Shown piece after piece: positions 16,515-25,423 of a stretch of DNA of 48,723 nt; the stretch's first letter is position 1; each line of letters starts with the position of its first letter. The DNA is from Chloroflexota bacterium (lineage in GTDB: Bacteria; Chloroflexota; Anaerolineae; Aggregatilineales; Phototrophicaceae): contig WTGB01000160.1 in assembly GCA_011523735.1 (NCBI GenBank), forward strand, positions 1 to 48,723. The letters are read 5' to 3'. The notes below the pieces were generated by a model. It made no database searches. It was not told the DNA's origin and saw only the letters and a program-made list of their open reading frames with translations. The position numbers were made by a program, and so were the translations under genes.

Positions 16515-17453
16515 ATGCGCGATGTCGTGGTCATCGGCGGCGGACTCACAGGTCTGTCCGCTTGCTTCCAACTCGAGAAATCGAACCTGCGCTACACCGT
16601 GATCGAGCTGAAGCGGCGCTTCGGCGGTTCCATTCGCAGCGCCAGCGAAAACGGCTTCATCATGGATTCGAGCGCCTTTGCTTTCTCCTCCCTCGCCGAC
16701 GAGCCCTGGCTGCCCGAACTCGGCTTGACTGACCAGCTCCTCCCCCTGAGCGCTGACGCCTTCATCTTCCGTTCAGGCACTGAATCGCTCATCCGCGCCC
16801 TGGCGGCAAAGCTGCCGGGCGGCCGCCTGATGCGCATGGCGCTAAGCTCCATCGGTCGCCACCGTCGCCGCTTTACTATCTGTCTAGAAAACGGCCTGAT
16901 GTACGATGCCGGCGCGCTCATCCTGGCTGTTCCCGCCCGCTACGCCGCCCGTATGCTCTATAATCTGGCGCCCGCCGCCGCCAAACGCTTGGCCAACTGC
17001 CAGTACGAATCCATCTGGCAAGTGGCGCTTGGCTTCCACAAACGCGACCTTCCGCGCTCTCTTCCCGCCGCCAATAATCTCGGCTTCTCATACCTGTTGT
17101 CCACAGATTATCTTGGGCGCGTCCCCGACCGGGATCACCTTCTCATTCAGCTTGCCCTGCCTGCCCGGGCCGATATCCCGCCCGCGGACATCAGCCGGCT
17201 AGCCGCTGACCGCCTCGGCATCGCCGCCCCTCCCATCGCCTCCCGCGCCCAAGTCACGTGCGCGCCGCTCTCGATTGACGACCTGCGCCTGATTCGCGCG
17301 CTGCTCCCTGATGGCATCATCCTGGTCGGCAGCGACTATCTGCCTGAACCGCCAGCGCAGCCGGGCTTGGCGCGACTGGCGCAGCGCATGGAAGCCGGGC
17401 GAGGCGCAGCCCGCGAAGCTCTCCAATTCCTGAAAGCGAACCGGCGCCAATGA
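16515..17453 (+). CDS. shortened protoporphyrinogen-oxidase-like FAD protein
   Basis: A 312-residue flavin amine-oxidase-fold protein. The N-terminus has the dinucleotide motif VVVIGGGLTGLSA (residues 4-16) and the ribose-binding acid in VIELKRRFGGSIRS. The middle strand FTICLENG..DAGALILAVPARYAARML and the C-terminal part GIILVGSDYL complete a core similar to HemY/HemG-type protoporphyrinogen oxidase. It is about 140-150 residues shorter than those enzymes (usually around 450-470): the helical membrane/substrate insertion after residue 75 seems missing. It could be a family variant or a decayed enzyme; the frame is intact. It overlaps the next gene by 4 bases. Confidence 0.75.
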   Translation: MRDVVVIGGGLTGLSACFQLEKSNLRYTVIELKRRFGGSIRSASENGFIMDSSAFAFSSLADEPWLPELGLTDQLLPLSADAFIFRSGTESLIRALAAKLPGGRLMRMALSSIGRHRRRFTICLENGLMYDAGALILAVPARYAARMLYNLAPAAAKRLANCQYESIWQVALGFHKRDLPRSLPAANNLGFSYLLSTDYLGRVPDRDHLLIQLALPARADIPPADISRLAADRLGIAAPPIASRAQVTCAPLSIDDLRLIRALLPDGIILVGSDYLPEPPAQPGLARLAQRMEAGRGAAREALQFLKANRRQ

Positions 17454-17893
17454 TCCGTTTCCTCCGCGCCCTAAGCCAAGCCATTCGCCTGACTCTCCGC
17501 GGCGAAACTCTCACATCTCCGCGCTATCGCCCGCTGGAAGCCTGGATCGCCCAAGCTCTCAACTTGCTCGCGAAAGTCGACGCGCTGGTCCTCGCCGAAG
17601 CCCTTGACATCGCCGCCCTCCAACTCAAGCTGGATGGCCGACCGACCAGCCTCGAGCGCTCGCTGGAAATGATCCGCCACAACCTCGTGGACGAATACCC
17701 GCGTCTCATCCGCCTCGACGATCCCTATTCCATGATGGTGGTCCAATCCAGCAACTTCAACGACCAATACCGCATCAGCCAATTCCTCGCCGCCGACATC
17801 CTCTTACCCCCTGAATTCCAGCGCGCTCTGTCCGCCCTTAATACGCATCTCCTCAACCTGCCCCAAATCGACCGTGCCGAAGCCGACGCCTGA
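17450..17893 (+). CDS. unknown 147-residue protein coupled to the flavoprotein
   Basis: I do not recognise a family. It starts with ATGA inside the stop of the FAD protein, which strongly suggests coupled translation. The protein is mostly helical with no membrane helix and no Cys, with a central conserved-looking segment RHNLVDEYPRLIRLDDPYSMMVVQSSNFNDQYRI (in two parts around residues 75-108). Clean in-frame coding and tight coupling argue that it is a real gene, perhaps a partner or stabiliser of the flavoprotein. Confidence 0.7.
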   Translation: MIRFLRALSQAIRLTLRGETLTSPRYRPLEAWIAQALNLLAKVDALVLAEALDIAALQLKLDGRPTSLERSLEMIRHNLVDEYPRLIRLDDPYSMMVVQSSNFNDQYRISQFLAADILLPPEFQRALSALNTHLLNLPQIDRAEADA

Positions 17894-18375
17894 CACTCTC
17901 CGCCAACGCGCAGCCCTCCCTAAACTCATTGAACTCGGCGCTCTCGTTGGAAAAACCCGCCATACGCGAACATATGGTCGCCTATGCCGCCCGGAAATCT
18001 GCTACCCTCAGTCTTATGCTCACCCTTTTCCCAACTCCAATTCCAGCTGTTATCCAATCTGGCGTCAGCTATATCCAAACGCTGCGCGGGCCAAAATCCA
18101 AAAATATCTCTTGGAAACCCCCATCTGTCTATACTGTATCGATATATAATACCATCGCACGCCCTTTCCATGGTGTTTTACTTTCACTTTTATGTCCCTT
18201 TTTAGTACTGCTTTGGTACTGCTTTGATACTTTTCGAGTCTTTTTCCATCCTTTTCTTATCCTTTTTCGCAGTCCGGCGCCGGCGTCGAGTCGCCTGAAT
18301 CGCCCGCGGCATTCATCGTCTCACCCACCCGTGTTATACTGCCCCTGTCACCGGCTATCATCACATAGGTCATCC
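17894..18375 (+). other. 482-base gap with pyrimidine-rich tract
   Basis: No convincing gene. An open frame continues upstream of the vWA gene to 17929, but its text is not protein-like. Contents: an isolated TATAAT at 18145-18150; a T-rich tract around 18176-18270 with the 10-mer GTACTGCTTT twice near 18206-18230; and the vWA promoter near its end. Confidence 0.5.
18332..18340 (+). promoter_or_regulatory. extended -10 promoter of the vWA gene
   Basis: TGTTATACT (18332-18340) is an extended -10 (TGn plus TATACT). The -35 position is weak, as is common with extended -10 promoters. The ATG at 18376 is 35 bases downstream. Confidence 0.5.
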
Positions 18376-20328
18376 ATGTCATTTTTAGCGCCGGCCGCCT
18401 TTGCCGCTCTCGCTATCGCCATACCCATACTGCTGCTCTATATGCTGCGTCTGCGCCGGCGTGAAGTGCTCATCTCCAGCACTTTCCTCTGGCGCCAGGT
18501 GGTGCAAGATACCGAAGCCAACACGCCCTGGCAGCGGCTGCGGCGCAATCTGCTTCTCTTCCTGCAACTGCTCATTCTGCTCCTCCTCGTGCTCGCTTTG
18601 ACGCGCCCCTTCATCACCGTGCCCACCGTCAGCGCTGGCAAAATCGCCTTGCTGCTCGATGCCTCCGCCAGCATGAACGCAAACGATGTCGCCGCTGCTT
18701 CGCGCTTCGCCGCCGCCCTGGAACACGCGCATCAGATCGTCAACAACATGAACCCCCAAGACGCCATCTCGCTGATCCGAGTCGCCGATGTCGCCGAGCC
18801 CCTGACGCCCTATACCGCCGACAAGAGTGAACTGCGCCGCGCCCTCGACAGCATGACCGTCAGCCAGGGTCCCGGCGATTGGGACACCGCGCTGACCCTC
18901 GCCGCGGCCGGTGCGGCCGGCGCCGAAAACTTCAGCATCGTCATGATCTCGGATGGCGGACTCGGCGGGGCGACCAGCCTGCCCAGCAATATCCCGCAGC
19001 CGATCTACGTCCCGGTCGGGCAGTCGGCGAATAATGTCGCTATCACCGCCCTCGCTACCCGCTCCCTCGCCGGACAGCCGCCGCAGCTCTTCGCCCAGGT
19101 CACGAACTATGGCGACCAGCCGGCGCAGATCTCCCTGGTGATCCGCCTCGACGATGTCCTGCGCCTCTCCCGCAGCGGCGCCATCCCCCCGCGCAGTCAA
19201 TTGCCCATCCCTTTCACCGAGCCCATCGCCGAGCCTTTTGAGACCCTTTCCGCCACGCTGACTTTCGACAACGATGTCGACGACTTTCTCGCCCTGGATA
19301 ATCGCGCCTGGACCGTGCAAAACGAAGTCAAAACGCGCCGCGTCTATTATGTTTCGGGCACGGGCAATCTCTTCTTGGAGCAAGCCCTGCGCAGCTTGCC
19401 CGGCTTGCAGACCTTCCGCGGCAATCCGGAAAACCGCGGCCTGCCCGCCGACCCCTTTGATCTCTACGTCTTTGATAACTGGCTGCCGAATGCGCTGCCC
19501 GCCGGCGACCTCCTGCTGATAAACCCGCCAAATTCAACGCCGCTCTTTGGGTTGGGCGCGCCGTTGGGTCCCGCTGACGAGTTCAAAGTCTCCGCTGAAG
19601 AGTCGCCCATCACTGCCTTTGTCGACCTTGATGAGATGAGCCTGCTGCAGTATCGCGCCATCCAGGCTGATTGGGCGCAGCCTCTGATTCAAGCGGCGGA
19701 GGGACCTGTCTTGCTGGCTGGTGAGATTAACGCCCAGCAGATCGCCATACTGCCCTTCGACTTGCGCGATTCCAATCTGCCGCTGCTGATCGCCTGGCCC
19801 CTGCTGATGGCGAACTTGCTGGACTGGTTTTCGCCGACCGATATCGTTTCCCTGCCCGATGGCTTGAGCGTTGGCGAGGTCCTGTCCATTGCGCCGCCGC
19901 TGCTCGCCGATAGCCTGCGCATCACGGCGCCTGATGGGACGGTGCGTGAACTTGCGGTTGAGGGCGAGTCGCTGGTTTTCACCGAAACCGGGCAGCTCGG
20001 GCTGTATCGGCTGGAAGTCCTGCAAGCCGGCGAAGTGATGCAAGCCCAATCCTTCGCGGTGAACATCTTCGGCACAGGCGAAAGTGATATCGGGCCCCTG
20101 CCAGAAGCCGAGCTTCAAGCGAAATTGGGCGGCGGCGCGGTCGCGGCCGGGATCGATGAACAACTGGGCTTGCAGGAGTTTTGGATGCTGCTGGCGGCGG
20201 CGGCGCTGCTGCTGCTGCTCATCGAGTGGATCGTCTATCATCGGCGCCTGCAAGTGCCGACGCTGCTGCGCCCATCGCCAAATCCGCTCAGATCTCCCTG
20301 GCAGCGACTTCGAAATTCTTCAGCTTGA
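18376..20328 (+). CDS. BatA-type membrane protein with vWA domain
   Basis: A 650-residue protein. Residues 1-80 match the BatA N-terminal module: two membrane helices around a loop with LLYMLRLRRREVLISSTFLWRQV. A von Willebrand A domain follows from about residue 87 with the metal-site motif DASASM and ISDGGLGG. A long extracytoplasmic region runs to a last membrane helix near the C-terminus (WMLLAAAALLLLLIEWIV). In other genomes such proteins sit with MoxR AAA ATPases and DUF58 proteins; none is here. I start at ATG 18376, since the upstream in-frame text is not protein-like. The 3' end overlaps the convergent gene by 41 bases. Confidence 0.9.
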   Translation: MSFLAPAAFAALAIAIPILLLYMLRLRRREVLISSTFLWRQVVQDTEANTPWQRLRRNLLLFLQLLILLLLVLALTRPFITVPTVSAGKIALLLDASASMNANDVAAASRFAAALEHAHQIVNNMNPQDAISLIRVADVAEPLTPYTADKSELRRALDSMTVSQGPGDWDTALTLAAAGAAGAENFSIVMISDGGLGGATSLPSNIPQPIYVPVGQSANNVAITALATRSLAGQPPQLFAQVTNYGDQPAQISLVIRLDDVLRLSRSGAIPPRSQLPIPFTEPIAEPFETLSATLTFDNDVDDFLALDNRAWTVQNEVKTRRVYYVSGTGNLFLEQALRSLPGLQTFRGNPENRGLPADPFDLYVFDNWLPNALPAGDLLLINPPNSTPLFGLGAPLGPADEFKVSAEESPITAFVDLDEMSLLQYRAIQADWAQPLIQAAEGPVLLAGEINAQQIAILPFDLRDSNLPLLIAWPLLMANLLDWFSPTDIVSLPDGLSVGEVLSIAPPLLADSLRITAPDGTVRELAVEGESLVFTETGQLGLYRLEVLQAGEVMQAQSFAVNIFGTGESDIGPLPEAELQAKLGGGAVAAGIDEQLGLQEFWMLLAAAALLLLLIEWIVYHRRLQVPTLLRPSPNPLRSPWQRLRNSSA

Positions 20329-21205
20329 TGACCGATTCCAGTGACTTGCCCGGCTCGGCATGGCAGATGTTCTGCAGATAGGCATGCTCGATATCGGTAA
20401 GTGTGGCGAAGTGCTCTTCCTGGTCGCGGGCAGCAAGCGCCCCCGCCACAATCGCGGGTTTGACGATGGTCTGGTTGATGCCGGGCAAGACGGAGAGCTT
20501 TTCCTTGATCGCATAATCCAGGTCGATATGAATCGATTCGGGCAGCGCGTCCACCGGAGGCTCGGCGCTATCGCTCTGCGGATACTCAATATCAGCCAGC
20601 CAGTCGCTGTCGATGTCGTCCTCGCTGATGCGCTCCAGAAGCCGGTGGAAATCGCCGGAATAGGGAATTCTGCCCGGCAGCAGGTATTGCGCCGCCGGCG
20701 CCGAGCGGACGACCAGCGTACCGTAAATATGCCAGCGCCGGCCGAGGTAGCGCGCGATGTTGGACGGTATATCAGGCAGGGAGACGATCAGCGTGCGGGC
20801 CGGCAGCGCCTGGTCGAGGCGGACGCCTTTCTCGCCGATGTAGAGCGTGAAGTCCTGGCGATAGACGGCGGCGGTCAGGATCTCTATGAGCGGGTCCCGG
20901 TTGGGATCAGTCGCGTCCAGCACGCGGGCGCAAGCGCGAATGGCATCATGAATCCGGTAAGCCTGATAGCCAGGCAAATGCCGCGGATTCAGGCGGGACA
21001 AGCCATGCCAAAGCGTCGAGGCGCTGCTTATCGGCTTGGCGCGGATGGCGCGGTCATGGGGCGGCTGCTTCTTGACCAGCCAAACTTCTTCAAATTGTGC
21101 GCTGCCCCGGTTGTAGTCGGTGATGAAAAGGATGCCGTCAAGGTTAACTATTTGACCGGCGAAAACCTGCTTGTTCTCCAGAATGTTCGCGATGCTGGCT
21201 TGCAT
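20288..21205 (-). CDS. unknown 305-residue protein, possible OB-like strands
   Basis: No family recognised. The N-terminal region (VFAGQIVNLDGILFITDY) and a later stretch (RYLGRRWHIYGTLVVR) have the strand pattern of small beta-barrel (OB-like) modules, while the C-terminal third is helical and ends with IKLKNFEVAAREI. No signal peptide or membrane helix. I chose ATG 21205 (MQAS...) over a TTG two codons upstream; an extended -10 lies at 21238-21246. The last 41 bases overlap the end of the vWA gene on the other strand, so the two transcripts would be antisense at their 3' ends. Confidence 0.65.
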   Translation of the reverse strand: MQASIANILENKQVFAGQIVNLDGILFITDYNRGSAQFEEVWLVKKQPPHDRAIRAKPISSASTLWHGLSRLNPRHLPGYQAYRIHDAIRACARVLDATDPNRDPLIEILTAAVYRQDFTLYIGEKGVRLDQALPARTLIVSLPDIPSNIARYLGRRWHIYGTLVVRSAPAAQYLLPGRIPYSGDFHRLLERISEDDIDSDWLADIEYPQSDSAEPPVDALPESIHIDLDYAIKEKLSVLPGINQTIVKPAIVAGALAARDQEEHFATLTDIEHAYLQNICHAEPGKSLESVIKLKNFEVAAREI

Positions 21206-21237
21206 CTCCAACCCAAGGCTGCCCAGCGCTTAGCCTC

Positions 21238-21246
21238 ATTATAACA
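21238..21246 (-). promoter_or_regulatory. extended -10 of the unknown 305-residue gene
   Basis: On the minus strand TGTTATAAT (21246-21238) is a perfect extended -10. It lies 32 bases upstream of the ATG at 21205. Confidence 0.55.
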
Positions 21247-21269
21247 GTATTTCTCCGAGCGTTTGCCGC

Positions 21270-22493
21270 TCAGGCCAAGGCTTTGCTGAGTCTCCGCGCC
21301 AAAGGCACCCGGTTGCATTTGAGCAATTCGAAGCTGTCGCAGCCATGGAAAGCCATGAACTCTTCAATCGCGCCGATGAGCCCACGGTAGAGAGCGCCGT
21401 TGAGTTTGACGCCGCGCTCCAGGTGCAGGTTGTTGAAGATGAGCCGCTTTTTCTTGCGGTCGACTTTGGGGTCGATGCGCCCGACCAGCTCGCAGCCATG
21501 CAGGATGGGCATGACGTAGTAGCCGTAGACGCGTTTGGCTTTGGGCGTGTAGACCTCGATGCGATAGAAGAAGTCCCAGAGCATTTCGTCGCGGTCGCGA
21601 TCCCAGAAGAGATTATCGAAAGGCGTGAGGAAGGCGGTCAGTTGCGGCTCATGCGCGCCCGCTTGGATTTGCTCCAGCAGGGGCAGGTCTTCGCGGTGGA
21701 TGTAAGCCGGGTCTTTCCAGCCTTCGACGGCGACGAGCAGGGCTTCACCCGTATTCAGCATGTCGGCGAGAATGGCGGCGGCGGCGCGTTTGGGCTGGCG
21801 GTAATAATCGGCCGCGTGGTTGGCGGTGGCGATGCCGATGTGACGCAGACCGCGCTCGATGGTCCAGCGCTGATAATCAGCGAGGGATTTGTCGAGGGTG
21901 AAGTTGTGGCGGGCGAGGACGCGCTCGGGCAGGTCATAATAACGCTGGAATTTGACACGATGGCTGACCATCAGTTCGCCGTAGTCGAAGAGGAATTCCA
22001 GCGCCACCTTGGTCGGCTTCCAGTTCCACCAGCCGCCCTCGCCCCGCCGCTCGCTCTCGAAGTCTTTCGACGATAACGGACCGCGCTGGCGAATCGTCTC
22101 CAGCACGTTTTCGATGACGGGTGCCATATCGATGTCCAGGCGATCGAGCTGCCACTGGCTCTCTTTGAGCTGCTTCTGCTGGATGTAGGGATGGAACCAG
22201 GGGTAGTGCGCGCTGGGGAGTTGGCACATGGCGTGGGCCCAGGTTTCAAAGAGGAAGCCGCTGTCGAGCAGATTGTCGAGGTCGGCGGGATCGTATAAGC
22301 CGGCGCGGTTGAGCATGACGAGGTAGTGGCTGCGGGCGACCACGCTGATGGAATCGAGCTGGAGCAGGCCAATGCGCTTGATGATGCGCTTGAGGTCGGC
22401 TGGGGAGCTGGAGTCGGGGCGCTGGTGGAGCCCTTGCTTGTAGACGCTGAGGCGCTTGACGTCGTCGCGGGTGGCGGGGATGGGCGTGGGCAT
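21270..22493 (-). CDS. YcaQ-like winged-helix protein (HTH_42; possible DNA glycosylase)
   Basis: A 407-residue member of the winged-helix family that includes E. coli YcaQ/AlkX, a glycosylase acting on interstrand crosslinks and alkylated bases. Recognisable segments are IGLLQLDSISVVARSHYLVMLNR near the N-terminus, ETWAHAMCQLP in the first third and LTPFDNLFWDRDR near the C-terminus. The QxDS motif, which in the family contains catalytic residues, is present as QLDS. No signal peptide. The upstream sequence is pyrimidine-rich and lacks a Shine-Dalgarno. It stands alone on the minus strand. Confidence 0.85.
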   Translation of the reverse strand: MPTPIPATRDDVKRLSVYKQGLHQRPDSSSPADLKRIIKRIGLLQLDSISVVARSHYLVMLNRAGLYDPADLDNLLDSGFLFETWAHAMCQLPSAHYPWFHPYIQQKQLKESQWQLDRLDIDMAPVIENVLETIRQRGPLSSKDFESERRGEGGWWNWKPTKVALEFLFDYGELMVSHRVKFQRYYDLPERVLARHNFTLDKSLADYQRWTIERGLRHIGIATANHAADYYRQPKRAAAAILADMLNTGEALLVAVEGWKDPAYIHREDLPLLEQIQAGAHEPQLTAFLTPFDNLFWDRDRDEMLWDFFYRIEVYTPKAKRVYGYYVMPILHGCELVGRIDPKVDRKKKRLIFNNLHLERGVKLNGALYRGLIGAIEEFMAFHGCDSFELLKCNRVPLARRLSKALA

Positions 22494-22659
22494 GAGGGGG
22501 AGTTTAGCATTGGTGGATCGATTTCACCACCGAGTACAACGAGGGTCGCGTAGACACTGACCTGCAGCGCGGAGAAGGGTAGCATTGAATCACAGCTTGA
22601 ATCGGCGGGGGTCAAGATTGAAGCGCTTTGTCGCGCCGAACGCTAGTCAGCGCTCCCCC

Positions 22660-23433
22660 TCACTCCAACACCAACTGATGCGCCGGGCTGAAAAACTGCC
22701 GATAGGTCAACCAGGCCGCGATCAGCCCGGTGAACGTGGCCGCGCCTACCAGCATATACATCACGATGATCTGCAGCTGCACCGCCTCCAGCGGCGACGC
22801 CCCCGCCAGGATCATGCCCGTCATCGCGCCGGGCAGCTTGATTAAACCGACCGTCTTGGTCGTGTCGATGATGGGCGTCATAGCGCCGGTGATCGTGCGC
22901 TGGAACTGCGTCAGCGAGGCTCGGCGGCTGGTGGCGCCCAGAGCCAGCTTGCTTTCGATCAGGTCGCGCTGGTCATGGAAGTCGCTGCTGAGACGGGTGA
23001 TGACCAGGGTGGCGGTGGTCATGGAGGTGCCGACGATCATGCCGCCGATGGGGATAATGTCGTGGGGCACAAAGGCGAAGACGCCCAGAAGGACCAGCAG
23101 GGCGATGGTCAGCCCGGAGCCGATGCCGATGGCCAGCAAAGCCACCAGGGCGCCATTCGGGGTTTGCACCGCGCGTTTACCACTCGTGCGGCCCGCGATT
23201 GTGATCATCACCAGCAGGATGGCGATGGTGAATACCGGGTAGTTCATCTCGAAGACGAGCTCGAGTACGTAGCCGATGGCGATGAGCTGGATGAAGCTGC
23301 GGACGGTGGCAATGGCGAGGTCTTTTTCCAGGTCGGAATCTTGCCAGCGGGAGACGGCCGCGGCGATGAAGACGAAGGCGATCGATAGCAACACGCGTTC
23401 AATGCCTTGCAATCCACTGAAGAAATCAGGCAT
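22660..23433 (-). CDS. FetB-like permease (UPF0014 family)
   Basis: About 257 residues with 7 or so membrane helices. The family signature is clear: DLEKDLAIATVRSFIQLIAIGYVLELVF near the N-terminus, MIVGTSMTTATLVITRL in the middle, then ESKLALGATSRRAS and IKLPGAMTGMILAGASPLEAVQLQIIVMYML. FetB pairs with the ATPase FetA to export iron in E. coli. AGGAG lies just before ATG 23433, so I prefer this start to one 11 codons upstream. A FetA-like ATPase is encoded at 25424-26185 on the same strand, separated by three other genes. Confidence 0.9.
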   Translation of the reverse strand: MPDFFSGLQGIERVLLSIAFVFIAAAVSRWQDSDLEKDLAIATVRSFIQLIAIGYVLELVFEMNYPVFTIAILLVMITIAGRTSGKRAVQTPNGALVALLAIGIGSGLTIALLVLLGVFAFVPHDIIPIGGMIVGTSMTTATLVITRLSSDFHDQRDLIESKLALGATSRRASLTQFQRTITGAMTPIIDTTKTVGLIKLPGAMTGMILAGASPLEAVQLQIIVMYMLVGAATFTGLIAAWLTYRQFFSPAHQLVLE

Positions 23434-23502
23434 GGCGCTTCTCCTTACAATACGGGAAACGATCAAGGGGATATTCTAGCGAATCAGCAGGTTTTGCGCT
23501 GA

Positions 23503-24036
23503 TTACCAGGTCAGCGTGGGATTCTTGAATGGGACGAGCGCCATGATGACAGCGTGGATGTAGTAGGCTTCGCGGTCAACCGCATCATCGGTCAGTATGC
23601 CGATGGCGCCGTTGGCTTGCTTGGAGTTATCTCGTTGGAAGACTATGTCATCGGCATGACCGAGTTCCAGGCCCTGGCGGACAAGTTCGGCGACTTCCCG
23701 CGGCAGGTAGAAGACAGCCGTCTGACCGATGCCGGATTGACCGGCGCGGTCGATGATATGGACGCGGGCGAAACAACTCATGCCGAGGGTTGTGTCTTCG
23801 ATGCCGCCTTCGATGCCGACCCAGAAATCAGACCCCGGGCGGGCGGCGCGGGCATTTTCGGCGCGGTTGCGCGCGCCTTGCATCGTTTCGGGGAGCGAGA
23901 GCGGCTGGTCTGGGACGCCGGAAGGCACGTTGATGCCGCTGACCGCGAATGTCTGTCCTGGGAAGATCTGCTGGAAGGCGGTATGGGCGGCGCGGAGCTT
24001 GACCGGATTTTGCGAGGCGACTGTGATTTGCGGCAT
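23503..24036 (-). CDS. inosine/xanthosine triphosphatase (YjjX/DUF84 family)
   Basis: A 177-residue house-cleaning NTPase that by family hydrolyses non-canonical purine NTPs such as ITP and XTP. Typical motifs are VASQNPVKLRAA at the N-terminus, PSGVPDQPLSLPETMQGARNRA and WVGIEGGI. The length is right for the family. It lies between the two FetAB-like genes but reads the same way as both. Confidence 0.9.
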   Translation of the reverse strand: MPQITVASQNPVKLRAAHTAFQQIFPGQTFAVSGINVPSGVPDQPLSLPETMQGARNRAENARAARPGSDFWVGIEGGIEDTTLGMSCFARVHIIDRAGQSGIGQTAVFYLPREVAELVRQGLELGHADDIVFQRDNSKQANGAIGILTDDAVDREAYYIHAVIMALVPFKNPTLTW

Positions 24037-24131
24037 GGTCAGGCGCTCTCTGTAGTTTGACGGGAGGTGAGTGTAGCAGAATTAACGCTGCGTCTACAAA
24101 CTGTTGCCAACCGGCATCGAACTGCTACACT

Positions 24132-24593
24132 ATGAGAGACCAATTTAATGCCAGGAGACGCGCCTTGGAAGAGGCATCGACCCAGATTCGCGTGGTCAAA
24201 GCGAAAGCGGATGATCTCATCGATTTGTCCGATTTTATCAAGCCCTTCGTCGCCAGTGGCGATCTGTTGCCGCGGACGTTTGATGAATTGGAGGATCTGC
24301 TGGAAACCTCGTTCATCGCTCGCCTCGATGGACGGATTGTGGGTTGCGCCGCGCTGGAGATCTATAGCAAGAAGCTCTGCGAAATCCGCAGCCTGGCGGT
24401 CGATCCGGCCGCGCAGGGCTTGGGCATCGGCAAGCAGTTGGTGGGAGCCTGCGTCGAGCTCGCGCGGCGGGAAGGCATTTACGAAATCATGGCGATCAGC
24501 GTGGCGGAGGATTTCTTCAAATCCTGCGGCTTCGACTTCACGCTGCCCAACTTAAAAAAAGCTTTCTTCTTGCAGACCCGCGACTCGATCTAA
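24132..24593 (+). CDS. GNAT N-acetyltransferase (ArgA C-terminal type)
   Basis: About 153 residues. The acetyl-CoA site is seen in EIRSLAVDPAAQGLGIGKQLV (motif A, R/Q-x-x-G-x-G/A) and the end has SVAEDFFKSCGFDFT and LPNLKKAFFLQ. The short size and this C-terminal pattern resemble stand-alone N-acetylglutamate synthases without a kinase domain. The start is set at ATG 24132 (MRDQFN). trmD follows 18 bases downstream on the same strand. Confidence 0.85.
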   Translation: MRDQFNARRRALEEASTQIRVVKAKADDLIDLSDFIKPFVASGDLLPRTFDELEDLLETSFIARLDGRIVGCAALEIYSKKLCEIRSLAVDPAAQGLGIGKQLVGACVELARREGIYEIMAISVAEDFFKSCGFDFTLPNLKKAFFLQTRDSI

Positions 24594-24611
24594 TCTAGCT
24601 TCAGACTTCAT

Positions 24612-25346
24612 ATGAAAATCGAGGTATTGACCCTCTTTCCGAATATGTTCGATGGTGTCATGTCGGAGAGCATGATGTGGAAGGCCCGCGACCGGGGCTT
24701 GCTGGATTTCAGCGCGCGCGATATCCGCGACTACAGCGGGGATAAGCACCGCAAGGTCGATGATAGTCCTTATGGCGGCGGCGGCGGCATGATCCTCAAA
24801 GCTGATGTGCTCTTGCGAGCGATCGAGGCGCTGGAGCCGGAGGCTGATACGCCGGTGATCCTGCTGTCTCCGCAGGGGCGCTTGCTTACGCATGAGGCGG
24901 CGGCCGAGCTTTCGCGGCGGGAGCGTCTTATTCTAGTCTGCGGGCATTATGAGGGCGTCGACGAGCGCGTCCGTGAGTTGGCGATCAGCGACGAGATCAG
25001 CATCGGCGATTATGTGCTGACCGGCGGCGAACTGGCGGCCATGGTATTGATTGATGCGGTGGTGCGGCTAATCCCCGGTGTTTTGGGCGCGGAAGGCGCC
25101 CAGCAGCGTGACAGCCACGCCGACGGCTTGCTCGAGGGACCGCATTATACGCGCCCGCCGGAGGTGCGTGGCTTGACTGTGCCCGAAGTGCTGACGAGCG
25201 GGCATCACGCCGAGGTTGAGCGTTGGCGTCGGCAGCAGGCTTTGAAGCGGACCTGGCTGCGGCGTCCCGAATTGCTGGAACGCGCAGAGTTGAGCGAGGC
25301 CGACCGCGAGTATTTGGCGCAACTAGCAGCCGGGGCGGCTGACTAG
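24612..25346 (+). CDS. trmD: tRNA (guanine-37-N1)-methyltransferase
   Basis: A 244-residue SPOUT methyltransferase that makes m1G37 in tRNA using AdoMet. Family motifs are complete: [38 protein letters not shown], and the knot strand [31 protein letters not shown]. The C-terminal helical domain ([18 protein letters not shown]) is intact. Outside this window trmD usually lies with rpsP, rimM and rplS; here it instead follows a GNAT gene. Confidence 0.97.
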   Translation: MKIEVLTLFPNMFDGVMSESMMWKARDRGLLDFSARDIRDYSGDKHRKVDDSPYGGGGGMILKADVLLRAIEALEPEADTPVILLSPQGRLLTHEAAAELSRRERLILVCGHYEGVDERVRELAISDEISIGDYVLTGGELAAMVLIDAVVRLIPGVLGAEGAQQRDSHADGLLEGPHYTRPPEVRGLTVPEVLTSGHHAEVERWRRQQALKRTWLRRPELLERAELSEADREYLAQLAAGAAD

Positions 25347-25423
25347 GCGCTGCTCTCAAATTCAATTGACTTGCGTTCTGCGATGGCCGAACGAGTTTAT
25401 CATTTTGCCTTGCCCAGTAGCGC

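Noticed and set aside
17929..18375. An N-terminal extension of the vWA protein by 149 codons
   Set aside because: The text is low-complexity and Ser/Pro-rich, while the BatA N-terminus starts exactly at ATG 18376, with an extended -10 inside the extension.
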